A DNA stretch of 57,125 bases from an uncultured Moraxellaceae bacterium (lineage in GTDB: Bacteria; Pseudomonadota; Gammaproteobacteria; Pseudomonadales; Moraxellaceae). The stretch lies in the NCBI GenBank assembly GCA_913057715.1, contig CAJXOR010000005.1, positions 1 to 57,125 of the forward strand. Direction: 5' to 3'. The first letter of the stretch is position 1. Each line of letters opens with the position of its first letter. This document shows, one piece after another, positions 35,617-44,003 of the stretch. A program made the translations under genes and the position numbers. The notes beneath the pieces are model-generated. The model did not search any database, was not told the origin of the DNA, and saw only the letters and a list, made by a program, of their open reading frames with translations.

Positions 35617-37896
35617 ATGTTGTTAGCTACCGACCTTGATGGCACTTTTTTGGGTGGTTCGCCTGAGCACCGACACCAGCTTTACCAACTGATTACTGTG
35701 CATCCTGATATTGAACTGATCTTCGTCACGGGCCGTGGCCTTGAATCGGTCATGCCGCTGCTGTCTGACCCGCAGATTCCTAAGCCCAAATACATCATAT
35801 GCGACGTAGGCTGTACGGTTGTGGATGGCCACACGCTTCATGCAGTCGGAGAAGTGCAGGGGCGTATTGATGAACGCTGGCCGGGCGAATACAAGATTCA
35901 TGCAGCAGTTGAGCACATCGATGGGCTGGTGCGTCAGGATGTCCCTCAGGAGCGGCGCTGCTCCTACTTTGTGAATCCGGAGGTGATGGAGGAAAACCTG
36001 CAAGAACTTCTCAGGATTGGGGATGAGCTGGGCTGTGATGTGCTGTATTCAGCGAGTCTTTATCTGGATTTTTTGCCTCGCCATGTCAACAAAGGCACGA
36101 CGCTGACTGCGCTGAGCGAGTTTTTAGAGATCAATAAAGCCGATGTGATGGTCGCCGGTGACACCCTAAATGATCTTTCCATGTTTGAGCATGATTTTGT
36201 TGGCGTCTGTGTTGGTGAGAGTGAAGAGGGGCTGCTGAAGGCAACTGAGGGTCGAGCACGTGTTTATCACGCTCGCGCGGCTGGTGCTGGCGGAATCCTT
36301 GAGGCGATTAGTCACTTTGGTTTTTTGGGGATCCAGGGGATAGATGCCGAAGCAGCTGATGAGATAACGCCCGGAAGCTCGGATTTAGTGATTGTATACC
36401 ACCGCCTCCCCTATGAAGAATACGTTGAAGATGGCGATATGAAGCGCCGCAATCACAAATCTCCCAACGGGATCATCCCAACACTGGCCAGTTTGTTTGA
36501 GCATGGCAAAAAAGGCGCCTGGGTTGCGTGGTCAATCAAAGATGACTCACTCAAAGACTTTGAGACACATACGGCTGTTGATAAGGAGCTATACCCCAAT
36601 CTGATTGCTGCCCGGGTGGCGCTGACTCAGCTAGAGGTCGACATTTTTTATAAACGCTTTTCCAAAGAGGCGTTCTGGCCAACCCTGCACAACTTCTGGG
36701 AACGCGCCACCTTCAGGGAAGATCACTGGCTGGTTTTTTGCGATGTAAATCGTAAATTTGCCGAGCGCGTGGCGCTAGAAGCCTCAAAGGGCGCTACCGT
36801 CTGGCTCCATGATTATAATTTGTGGATGGTGCCGGCTTATCTGCGTGAACTGCGGCCGGACGTTGTCATTGCTTTTTTTCACCATACTTATTTCCCCTCG
36901 GCCGATGTGTTTAACGTGCTGCCTTGGAGAAAAGAGATTGTCGGCAGTTTGCTGCAGTGCGATTACATCGGTTTTCACATACCGCGGCAGTCAGAAAACT
37001 TCATCGATGTTGCCAAGGGTGTCATGCCCTTTACGGTCACTGAAAAAACCGGTTGCGCCCCGCGATTCTTATCTTACGGGTGCGCTGTTGGTCTGGATGA
37101 AATGACCACAGAGATTAAAATCGATGAGCGAATCATACGTCTGGGAGCACACCCGGTTGGACTGGATCTCAAGCGTGTCGATAAGGTCTTTGAGGATCAG
37201 AGTGTTCATGAGCGAATAGAGGAGCTACGCGAGGAGTTGCACGGGGTGAAGCTGATACTGTCCGTCGAGCGGCTAGATTACACCAAGGGCATACCGGCCA
37301 AACTGGATGCCTTTGAGCGCTTGCTTCGGGATCATCCTGAATTGCACCGCAAGGTTACTCTGGTCACTATCTGTGTGCCAGCAGCTAAAGAGATGACGAT
37401 TTATCAAGAACTCCAAGGGGAAATCGAGCAGGCGGTTGGGCGCATCAATGGTCGCTACGCATCGGTTGGTTGGAGCCCGGTGCAGTTCTTCTCCCGCGTA
37501 TTCCCCTTTCAAGAGTTGGTGGCCTACTACGCGGTGGCCGATGTCATGTGGATCACCCCGCTCCGAGATGGCCTGAATTTAGTGGCCAAAGAGTTTGTGG
37601 TCACTCAGGCCAAAACCAGTGGCAGCGGGGTCTTGGTGCTGTCTGAATTTGCTGGGGCAGCGGCTGAAGTCAAAGGAGCGGTTTTGTGCAATCCCCACGA
37701 TCCGGCCGAGATGGCTGATTCTTGTTACTTTGCGCTGAACCTCTCCCGCGAGGATGCTATAGCTCGCTTGAACGAAGCTTATGACGTGGTCAGCTACTAT
37801 GATATTGATTACTGGAGTCAGGAGTTCTTGGCTGAGGTGGCTAAAAGCGCTCAGAAAAATGGCAAAGCCGCGTCTGTTTTGAGCGATATCACCTGA
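35617..37896 (+). CDS. ggpPS: Bifunctional glucosylglycerol-phosphate phosphatase/synthase (GgpPS)
   Basis: The 759-residue product fuses two steps of glucosylglycerol synthesis, a compatible solute. The N-terminal HAD phosphatase (about 1-245) has LATDLDGT (Asp6, Asp8), FVTGRG and GDTLNDLSMF (181-190). The C-terminal GT20 glycosyltransferase (about 255-745) has YHRLPYEEY (261-269), SPNGIIPTL (282-290), VWLHDYNLWMVP, SVERLDYTKGI and ITPLRDGLNLVAKEF. The YHRLPY and SPNGI motifs are those of GgpS, not of OtsA, so this is not a trehalose enzyme pair. The same phosphatase-synthase order was described as GgpPS in Stenotrophomonas rhizophila. The ribosome site is GGAGAGG. A role in osmotic stress is expected from the family. 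Confidence 0.85.
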   Translation: MLLATDLDGTFLGGSPEHRHQLYQLITVHPDIELIFVTGRGLESVMPLLSDPQIPKPKYIICDVGCTVVDGHTLHAVGEVQGRIDERWPGEYKIHAAVEHIDGLVRQDVPQERRCSYFVNPEVMEENLQELLRIGDELGCDVLYSASLYLDFLPRHVNKGTTLTALSEFLEINKADVMVAGDTLNDLSMFEHDFVGVCVGESEEGLLKATEGRARVYHARAAGAGGILEAISHFGFLGIQGIDAEAADEITPGSSDLVIVYHRLPYEEYVEDGDMKRRNHKSPNGIIPTLASLFEHGKKGAWVAWSIKDDSLKDFETHTAVDKELYPNLIAARVALTQLEVDIFYKRFSKEAFWPTLHNFWERATFREDHWLVFCDVNRKFAERVALEASKGATVWLHDYNLWMVPAYLRELRPDVVIAFFHHTYFPSADVFNVLPWRKEIVGSLLQCDYIGFHIPRQSENFIDVAKGVMPFTVTEKTGCAPRFLSYGCAVGLDEMTTEIKIDERIIRLGAHPVGLDLKRVDKVFEDQSVHERIEELREELHGVKLILSVERLDYTKGIPAKLDAFERLLRDHPELHRKVTLVTICVPAAKEMTIYQELQGEIEQAVGRINGRYASVGWSPVQFFSRVFPFQELVAYYAVADVMWITPLRDGLNLVAKEFVVTQAKTSGSGVLVLSEFAGAAAEVKGAVLCNPHDPAEMADSCYFALNLSREDAIARLNEAYDVVSYYDIDYWSQEFLAEVAKSAQKNGKAASVLSDIT

Positions 37897-38442
37897 ATAA
37901 TGTCATGCATGGCGAGCAAATTTTTTTAAATTAAGCATCAGCTAAGATGAGGTCTGGCCGCAGGTAGTTTTTATAAAGCGCGCTGAATAAGCAGGATGCA
38001 AATCCGCTCTGATATTTGGATAGTTGAATTTGTGCTGTGCTCGGTAGGCTTATCTTTAAATTAGTCTAGTTGATTGACTACTAAGTGGCGGCGGACTCAA
38101 AAGCACTTGAGCGGCTTTATCGACAGCAAGACGATAAATGTCCACGGGTTTGCTCCGTGCGGCCGCTGATAGGATGCGCGTGATCTTTGTTTGATGGATT
38201 GATTTGCTATGCTGGGCCTAGATTAACGAGTAATTAGGTGAACATAACTGCGCTAGATGGCTGTCCTGTTCCGTTTGGCAGTTCCATCTGAGCTTTGGTC
38301 GGCGCGCATCACCCAATTTTGGTACTAAATAGTAACCTGACACAGAATCAGTTGGCGACTACTCAGAAACTTAAATCACTGATCTTAGAATTAAAGTTGC
38401 AGTTTCCACGCAGACATTTATCAATCTTAAAGCGACCCAAAC
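37897..38442. other. Intergenic region ggpPS/moxR with a possible structured RNA
   Basis: No frame looks coding, including a 70-codon open frame that runs into moxR in another phase. The left part is AT-rich, and a run of seven T lies about 25 bases after the ggpPS stop without a convincing stem. The central part (38062-38168) contains a set of hairpins described separately. To the right of it, TTTGTT and TATGCT are spaced like a weak promoter. Confidence 0.5.
38062..38168. ncRNA. Candidate structured RNA: hairpins inside a closing stem
   Basis: Reading + strand: TAGTC (38062-38066) pairs GACTA (38076-38080). Then a closing stem GCGGC (38088-38092) pairs GCCGC (38162-38166), extendable by two wobble pairs. 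Inside are three hairpins: CTCAA/TTGAG (38096-38100, 38107-38111), TTTATCG/CGATAAA (38116-38122, 38132-38138) and CACGG/CCGTG (38143-38147, 38155-38159). The enclosed part is about 80 bases and cloverleaf-like, but it is not a tRNA: there is no T-loop sequence and no D-loop pattern. I match it to no known riboswitch or ribozyme. The strand is unproven and the fold could be chance. Confidence 0.35.
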
Positions 38443-39384
38443 ATGAATCAGCCGCTCAAAGCCGAGTCTTTAGAAAACACCCTCCAGCAAGTCAAGCTGC
38501 GCTTTGAGAAGATCGCCAATGCGGTCTCCGAGGTGATCTTGGGTAAACCTGAGCAGATCAAGCTTAGTTTATGTTGTATCTTGGCGGGCGGTCACTTGCT
38601 GCTTGAGGACATGCCGGGGATGGGTAAAACCACGCTGGCTCAAGCACTCTCCAAGGTTTTAGGTCTGGATTACAATCGGATTCAGTTCACCAGCGACATG
38701 CTGCCGGCCGATGTACTGGGTTTGAGCGTGTTTAAAAAGCAAAGTGAAACCTTTGAGTTTACACCAGGGCCGATCTTCACTCAGCTGCTCATGGCTGACG
38801 AAATCAATCGCGCCAGTCCCAAAACTCAGAGTGCGCTGCTTGAGGCGATGGAGGAGCGACAGGTGAGTATCGATGGGAAGACTCTGCCGCTGCCCAAGCC
38901 TTTTTTTGTGATCGCCACTCAAAACCCCTCTGAGCAGTCCGGTGTTTACCCGCTACCCGAATCACAGCTGGATCGTTTTTTGATGCGCTTATCGCTCGGA
39001 TTTGCCGATGGTGCGGCTGAGCGTGAGATGTTGCAGGGGCAAAACCCGCGAGACCGTATTGCTGAACTACCCGCTCTGTTAAAAGCCAGCGAGTTTGAGG
39101 TGTTAAGCAAGCTTGTGGATCGAGTTTTTTTGGCTGAACCGACGATGGAGTATTTGCTAAGACTAGTGCACGCGACCCGAGCAGGGTCCCATGGGCTCTC
39201 AACGCGAGCCCTGCTTGCGCTGAGCCGTGCAGCTAAAGCACACGCACTCATGCAAGGATTTGCTGAGGTGACCCCAGAAGATGTACAAGCCGTGTTCGTG
39301 GCGGTTGCTGATCATCGTCTGATTGGCCGCCCGCAACAGCAAAAAGCAGCCGACCTACTTAGCGCCACCCCGGTTATCGGTTGA
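38443..39384 (+). CDS. MoxR-family AAA+ ATPase
   Basis: MoxR ATPases act as chaperones, usually encoded beside DUF58 proteins. The 313-residue product has Walker A in DMPGMGKTTLAQAL (residues 57-70), Walker B in LLMADEINRASPKTQSALLE, sensor 1 in FVIATQNPSEQSG and PLPESQLDRFLM, all standard for MoxR. It lies 10 bases upstream of the DUF58 gene, and with tgpA forms a three-gene unit common in Pseudomonas and relatives. The substrate is unknown. Confidence 0.95.
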   Translation: MNQPLKAESLENTLQQVKLRFEKIANAVSEVILGKPEQIKLSLCCILAGGHLLLEDMPGMGKTTLAQALSKVLGLDYNRIQFTSDMLPADVLGLSVFKKQSETFEFTPGPIFTQLLMADEINRASPKTQSALLEAMEERQVSIDGKTLPLPKPFFVIATQNPSEQSGVYPLPESQLDRFLMRLSLGFADGAAEREMLQGQNPRDRIAELPALLKASEFEVLSKLVDRVFLAEPTMEYLLRLVHATRAGSHGLSTRALLALSRAAKAHALMQGFAEVTPEDVQAVFVAVADHRLIGRPQQQKAADLLSATPVIG

Positions 39385-39394
39385 GTAAATCCAG

Positions 39395-40495
39395 TTGAAC
39401 ACAGCGCTTAAAGCCATAAAAATGTCACTTAGAGATAGGCTGGCACGGCGTTTTGAGGCTCGGCTGATTCGTAGAGCCCCCCTCAAAGAAAACAACCAAG
39501 TCAGCTCCAAGCGCATCTATATCTTTTTGACCAAAGAGGGCGGCCTAATTTGTTTGTTGATCGCGGCGCTTTTTTTGGCGGGCGTCAACTACGCCAACAA
39601 CTTGGTGCTGGGGCTGTGTTTTTTCTTAAGCAGCGTGTTGGTTGTCTCGTTGCATTTTACTCATGCGCAGATCAATCATGTGACGCTCAAGGTCCTCAGT
39701 TTTGAACCAGCTGAGGCAGGCAGAAACAATCCGGTGATGCTTGAGATCAGTGCGCGCGGTTCATCCAGGCCTTCGATTGAGCTGGGCTGGGTCAATCACG
39801 CGCCCACCCGTATTGCGCTGGGCTCCAAGCCACTCAGAGTCACTTTGCCCCTCACGCACACCCGAGGGATATCGGAGCTACCCGCACTCAAGGTCAGTAG
39901 TGATTATCCGCTTGGTTTGATTCGCAGCTGGAGTTACGTGCGCTTTACTCAAACCAGCTGGGCATGGCCAAGCCAGGTTCGCGCCAGTATCCCTGAAGGG
40001 GTGATCGGCGGAGCAAGTGTTTTCGCACAAATGTCAACCAAATCTAGTGCTAGCGAAGACTTTGATCAGCTCAAACCCTATGTGGCTGGCGAGAGTCAGG
40101 CGCGGATTTCTTGGAGGCACTACGCCCAGCGATCCGAGCTGCTCAGTCGACATTTTACAGCCGATGCTGGCGTACAAATGGTGCTGGATTACGATGAGTT
40201 TCAAGGGGTTCGCCATGAAGCGCGGCTGCGGCAACTGAGTTTTTTGGTGCATAAGCTGAGTAACCAAGGTCACCGGTTCGCGCTCAAGCTTTCAGATGAT
40301 CAGCTTGCCATGGGCGGCGGAGCTACGCACCGTGACTCAGCACTCAAGCTGTTGGCGCTGATGAAGCCTTGGCCGGATTCTAAGGATATAGATAGCCGTA
40401 CGACTGCCTCAGATAAATCAGTGCAGCAGGCCGTGGACCATCGAGCTGGGGCTGATAAGCCCAGTGAGCGTAACCCCGCAGGCGCACGAACATGA
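39395..40495 (+). CDS. DUF58 domain membrane protein
   Basis: The 366-residue product has two hydrophobic spans near the N-terminus (GGLICLLIAALFLAGV, LVLGLCFFLSSVLVVSL), then a soluble part with the DUF58 signature (SASEDFDQLKPYVAGESQARISWRHYA, cited as EDFDQLKPYVAGESQARISW). The start is uncertain: the frame begins with TTG at 39395, and the ATG at 39422 is possible; neither has a strong ribosome site. The C-terminus overlaps tgpA by four bases (ATGA). Such proteins usually work with the neighbouring MoxR ATPase. Confidence 0.9.
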   Translation: MNTALKAIKMSLRDRLARRFEARLIRRAPLKENNQVSSKRIYIFLTKEGGLICLLIAALFLAGVNYANNLVLGLCFFLSSVLVVSLHFTHAQINHVTLKVLSFEPAEAGRNNPVMLEISARGSSRPSIELGWVNHAPTRIALGSKPLRVTLPLTHTRGISELPALKVSSDYPLGLIRSWSYVRFTQTSWAWPSQVRASIPEGVIGGASVFAQMSTKSSASEDFDQLKPYVAGESQARISWRHYAQRSELLSRHFTADAGVQMVLDYDEFQGVRHEARLRQLSFLVHKLSNQGHRFALKLSDDQLAMGGGATHRDSALKLLALMKPWPDSKDIDSRTTASDKSVQQAVDHRAGADKPSERNPAGART

Positions 40496-42552
40496 ATTTT
40501 TTGGGTGTCAGAAACCCTTTTTTTGCACTACAGCTTCTGGTCGTGGTCAGTTTCATCCCGCATATCGCAGCGGAGCTGATTGGCTTGATCGCGCTCAGTG
40601 TGCTGCTGGGCTACTTTGGTGTGCTCAAGGGCAAGCTGCTAAAGCTTGCAGCAACCGTGATCTTTTTAAGCGGCTTAGCGTTGATCCGGATTCGCTTTGG
40701 GAGTCTGGCTGGGGTCGATGTCAGCGTTGCGTTTTTGCTGCTGTGTTTGGGCGTGAAACTCATGGAAGTGAAGCTACGCCGGGACTACTACGTGGTTTTT
40801 TGCGTGGATCTGTTTGTGCTTGGCGGGGTGTTTTTGCTCAGCCAGTCGCTTGCCAGTGCGCTTTGGGTGTTTCTGCTAATCGTCCTGATCTTAGGTTTGA
40901 TGGTCAGAGTCAACCTGCGTTTTCCAAAAAATACTCAGCTGATCATCGACGCATCTGCCAATCAAGGTGTGAAGGTTGGTTTTAAATCACTGGCGCTGCT
41001 CGTGGGTTTGGCAGTGCCGCTGCTCGTGGCCTTGTTCTTGTTTTTCCCGCGCTTACCGCCGCTTTGGAGTGTTCCGGTTGCTGGATCGCAGGGTCAGACT
41101 GGCTTGTCAGATACGATCAGTCCGGGTGATATCGCTGATTTAAGCCAGTCAGCAGAGCTGAGCTTCCGGGCATTTTTCCCGGTTAACCAGACGCCGCCGC
41201 TCTCGCAGATGTACTTTCGTGCGCTGGTGATGAGCCGCTTTGATGGGGTGGCGTGGAGTCTCTCCGACTATGAGCGCTATGACAGTGGTTACTCGATTCG
41301 CGACTTTAATCAAAACCGTCGCCCTGAATGGTTAACGTCTGATCTGACCCAGACGATGATCGATAATTGGCAAAGCTATGAGGTGGCGATCGAGCCCAAT
41401 CAGCGAAACTATGTGTTTGCGCTGGATGTACCCATGCCTAACCAGACGGGGGTCAGGGTGACTGAGCAGCGAGTGCTCAGATCGGACCGGCCGATTGCGA
41501 CTCGCTCTCGATTTAAGTTGTACCGTGCGGGTTCAGTCGATACCGGTGAACTAAGTCAAGAATCGATTGATTTTTATACCGCCTTGCCTGCTGGCAACAA
41601 CCCGCAAACCCGGCAGCTTGCGGTTGATTTATATGTCCAAAGTGGGCGTAATCCTGAGCGTTTTGTCAACACGGTGCTCGCCAGATTCCGCGAGCAGCCC
41701 TACTTTTACACGCTTAAACCGCAGATGCTGAGCGGCGCGCGAATAGATCAGTTTATGTTTGAGACTCGCGAGGGTTTTTGCGAACACTATGCGTCCGCTT
41801 TCGCCTTTATGATGCGCGCCGCTGGTGTGCCTGCGCGCATGGTGGCTGGCTATATGGGCGGTGAGCGCTCAGATGTCGATGGGTCTTGGGAGGTACGCCA
41901 GCTCGACGCCCACGCCTGGACGGAAGTTTGGATCGACGGTCAGTGGCGACGAGTCGATCCGACCGCCGCGGTTGCTCCTGAGCGGGTTGAGCAGGGCATG
42001 GAGGGCTTTTTGGACGCCAGCGGCTCGCGTAGTTTTGGTGAAGGTGCTTTTGCTGGCGCGGCTTATCAGCAGTATCGCTGGCTAAACGATGTGCGCCGCT
42101 ATACCGACGAGATCAGTTACCGGTTTGAGCGCGATATCGTGGGGTACGATGCTGAAGATCAGAAAAATGGCCTCTTTAAATCACTCGGCATCAAGAGTCT
42201 GGCTCAGCAAATTGGCATGATTGTGGTGATCTTCACGGTGGTGGTGATGCTGTTTTATGCTTGGCTGTGGTTTAAAGCGCGCCCCACCAAAGGCGATCCG
42301 CTCGATGAGTTGATGATTAGCCTCTCAGGCAAGCTCAAACCCTTTTCAGCAGATCGTTTGAGCGGCGAGGGAGTGATCGCTTGGCTTGAGCGCATAGGGG
42401 GTGAGCGCAGAAGTGATTCAGCTCATGAGCTGGCACGGGTTTATCGCCGAGGCCGCTATGCTGAGCGCATCGATACCGGCGCGTTCAGACGGGCGCAGAA
42501 ACTGGCGGTTCAAGTGCGCCGTGAGATCAAAAACAGCACGAAAGATCAGTAA
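40492..42552 (+). CDS. tgpA: TgpA-type transglutaminase-like membrane protein
   Basis: The 686-residue product has an N-terminal DUF3488 membrane region with about six spans, a large periplasmic transglutaminase-like domain, one more span near 560-590, and a C-terminal cytoplasmic DUF4129-type region. The catalytic triad is intact: Cys430 (REGFCEHYASAF), His474 (LDAHAWTEVW) and Asp489 (WRRVDPTAA). Pseudomonas aeruginosa TgpA has this build and was reported to be needed for viability. It overlaps the DUF58 gene by four bases. Its physiological substrate is unknown. Confidence 0.93.
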   Translation: MNFLGVRNPFFALQLLVVVSFIPHIAAELIGLIALSVLLGYFGVLKGKLLKLAATVIFLSGLALIRIRFGSLAGVDVSVAFLLLCLGVKLMEVKLRRDYYVVFCVDLFVLGGVFLLSQSLASALWVFLLIVLILGLMVRVNLRFPKNTQLIIDASANQGVKVGFKSLALLVGLAVPLLVALFLFFPRLPPLWSVPVAGSQGQTGLSDTISPGDIADLSQSAELSFRAFFPVNQTPPLSQMYFRALVMSRFDGVAWSLSDYERYDSGYSIRDFNQNRRPEWLTSDLTQTMIDNWQSYEVAIEPNQRNYVFALDVPMPNQTGVRVTEQRVLRSDRPIATRSRFKLYRAGSVDTGELSQESIDFYTALPAGNNPQTRQLAVDLYVQSGRNPERFVNTVLARFREQPYFYTLKPQMLSGARIDQFMFETREGFCEHYASAFAFMMRAAGVPARMVAGYMGGERSDVDGSWEVRQLDAHAWTEVWIDGQWRRVDPTAAVAPERVEQGMEGFLDASGSRSFGEGAFAGAAYQQYRWLNDVRRYTDEISYRFERDIVGYDAEDQKNGLFKSLGIKSLAQQIGMIVVIFTVVVMLFYAWLWFKARPTKGDPLDELMISLSGKLKPFSADRLSGEGVIAWLERIGGERRSDSAHELARVYRRGRYAERIDTGAFRRAQKLAVQVRREIKNSTKDQ

Positions 42553-42558
42553 AAAAGC

Positions 42559-42587
42559 TTGCCCTGAACTTAGCTGCGCTATATAGT
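42559..42587 (+). promoter_or_regulatory. Promoter of tRNA-Val
   Basis: TTGCCC (42559-42564) and TATAGT (42582-42587) are 17 bases apart, a few bases after the tgpA stop. Transcription would start near 42594, just before the mature tRNA at 42600. The close fit to consensus is expected of a stable-RNA promoter. Confidence 0.75.
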
Positions 42588-42599
42588 GGCATCCGATTT

Positions 42600-42676
42600 A
42601 GGCGTATAGCTCAGTTGGTTAGAGCACCACCTTGACATGGTGGGGGTCGCTAGTTCGAATCTAGTTACGCCTACCA
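42600..42676 (+). tRNA. tRNA-Val (anticodon GAC)
   Basis: The 77-base gene folds into a full cloverleaf. The acceptor stem AGGCGTA pairs with TACGCCT. The D arm is GCTCAGTTGGTTAGAGC. The anticodon arm CCACCTTGACATGGTGG shows GAC. The T arm has the standard TTCGAAT loop. The discriminator A and CCA end are encoded. It closely resembles Escherichia coli tRNA-Val(GAC). It reads the codons GUC and GUU. Confidence 0.98.
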
Positions 42677-42681
42677 GATTC

Positions 42682-42717
42682 AAAACCTCGCAAACTTAAA
42701 GTTTGCGAGGTTTTTTT
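42682..42717 (+). terminator. Rho-independent terminator of tRNA-Val
   Basis: CCTCGCAAAC (42686-42695) and GTTTGCGAGG (42701-42710) form a perfect ten-pair stem around TTAAA, followed by seven T. It directly follows the tRNA, so the tRNA is a single-gene unit. The preceding AAAA gives it some activity in the other direction, toward the end of the alcohol dehydrogenase gene region. Confidence 0.95.
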
Positions 42718-42768
42718 ATGGGTGACATTTTACTAAGCGATCAATCTCCGGACACCTGGCTGAGAGTT

Positions 42769-43929
42769 TTACCAAACCTCTGCATAGATCCGGCGCGCAT
42801 CCGCCTCAACCATCTCGCGCGGGTTGTTGATCAACAGCCGGGTTTGCTGCATGGCATCGCTAGCCAAGCTGTCCAGATCGCGCTGATTGACACCATGGTC
42901 ACGAAGGCGGGTCTTGATCTGCGCCTCACTGATGTGAGCGTGCAGCAGGTCAATCAGCATCGCCGCCTTTTTGTCCACCGACTGACCGCGCGCCTGATCC
43001 GGCTCTAGCGCAGCAAAGAGCTCAGCATACAGGGCGCTGGCATGAGATAAGTTAAACTCTAAAACCTTGAGCAGCACCAGCGCGTTGGTGAGGCCGTGTG
43101 CTAGGTGATAGCGCGCGCCCAGCGGGTAGGCCAAGGCGTGAACTGCAGCAACCGGCGCGTTGGCGAAGGCTTGACCGGCCAAACAAGCACCAAGCAGCAT
43201 GTCGCCTCTAGCCGCAAGATCATCTCCATGGCTCAGTGTTTTGGGTAGCGCGCCGTGGATCAGTTGCAGTGCTTTGATGGCGTGCATGTCACTGATGGGG
43301 TTTTTCAGGCGTTTGGAGGTATAAGCTTCAATCGCGTGTACCATCGCATCGATACCGGTTTCTGCAGTGATGTGACGCGGTAAGCCCAGAGTGAGACTGG
43401 CATCGAGTAGTGCCATATCGGCGATCAGTTTGGCTGAGACCACGCCAGATTTAGTTTGATCTGGGCGCGTGACGATCGCTACCGGCGTGACTTCTGAACC
43501 AGTGCCGGCAGTTGTGGGGATCTGAATCAGAGGCAGCCTGTTGCCAGTGACCTGATCGACTCCGTACATCTGCTCTATCGTTTGGGTTTGATCGGGGCAT
43601 GCCAGCAAGGCGACCAGTTTGGCGGCATCCATCGATGAGCCGCCGCCAAAACCGATGATAAGATCCGAGTCCACTCGCTTGGCGTGATCGGCGATCTTTA
43701 GGATCTGCTCCTCTGAAGGGTCAGCGGTGACTTGGGTGTCTACCGTGACGCGCAGTCCAGTAGATGTCAGGCTTGTGATCGCCGGCTCAGCTAGGCCCAG
43801 TTTATCGATACCAGCGTCAGTCACCAAAAACACGCTGGTCGCTTTAAAAGTTTTCAGGTGTTCGGAGAGTTCAACTGTGCAACCGGATTCACTGATCAGA
43901 GTAGTCACGCTTAAAAAACGAAGATTCAT
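42769..43929 (-). CDS. Iron-containing alcohol dehydrogenase family protein
   Basis: The 386-residue product is a group III (iron-type) NAD(P)-dependent alcohol dehydrogenase. The nucleotide-binding loop is IIGFGGGSSMDAAK, followed by PTTAGTGSEVTPVAI, and the metal ligands are expected in DAMVHAIEAYTS and the HALAYPLGARYHLAHGLTNA region (cited as YHLAHGLTNA). The substrate is not predictable by eye. The frame opens at GTG 43938, but the AGGGTG ribosome site fits the ATG at 43929 better. The neighbouring rng is on the same strand, 74 bases upstream. Confidence 0.92.
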   Translation of the reverse strand: MNLRFLSVTTLISESGCTVELSEHLKTFKATSVFLVTDAGIDKLGLAEPAITSLTSTGLRVTVDTQVTADPSEEQILKIADHAKRVDSDLIIGFGGGSSMDAAKLVALLACPDQTQTIEQMYGVDQVTGNRLPLIQIPTTAGTGSEVTPVAIVTRPDQTKSGVVSAKLIADMALLDASLTLGLPRHITAETGIDAMVHAIEAYTSKRLKNPISDMHAIKALQLIHGALPKTLSHGDDLAARGDMLLGACLAGQAFANAPVAAVHALAYPLGARYHLAHGLTNALVLLKVLEFNLSHASALYAELFAALEPDQARGQSVDKKAAMLIDLLHAHISEAQIKTRLRDHGVNQRDLDSLASDAMQQTRLLINNPREMVEADARRIYAEVW

Positions 43930-44003
43930 GAGTTTCACCCTAGGTTGTGAGTCAAATGTCTACCCGATTCAGCTCAACCCTAAGCTCGGCAGGTTGCCCA
44001 AAA

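Noticed and set aside
35617-37896. Trehalose synthesis (fused OtsA/OtsB)
   Set aside because: The phosphatase is N-terminal, and the synthase motifs YHRLPYEEY and SPNGIIPTL are those of glucosylglycerol-phosphate synthase.
38084-38168. A degenerate tRNA gene
   Set aside because: The cloverleaf-like fold lacks a TTCGA T-loop, D-loop guanines, a 7-base anticodon loop (the loop has 9) and an internal promoter-like pattern.
40464-40985. A 173-codon + strand frame overlapping the start of tgpA
   Set aside because: It is in another phase of tgpA, which has clear membrane spans and an ATGA-coupled start; the shadow frame has no family pattern.
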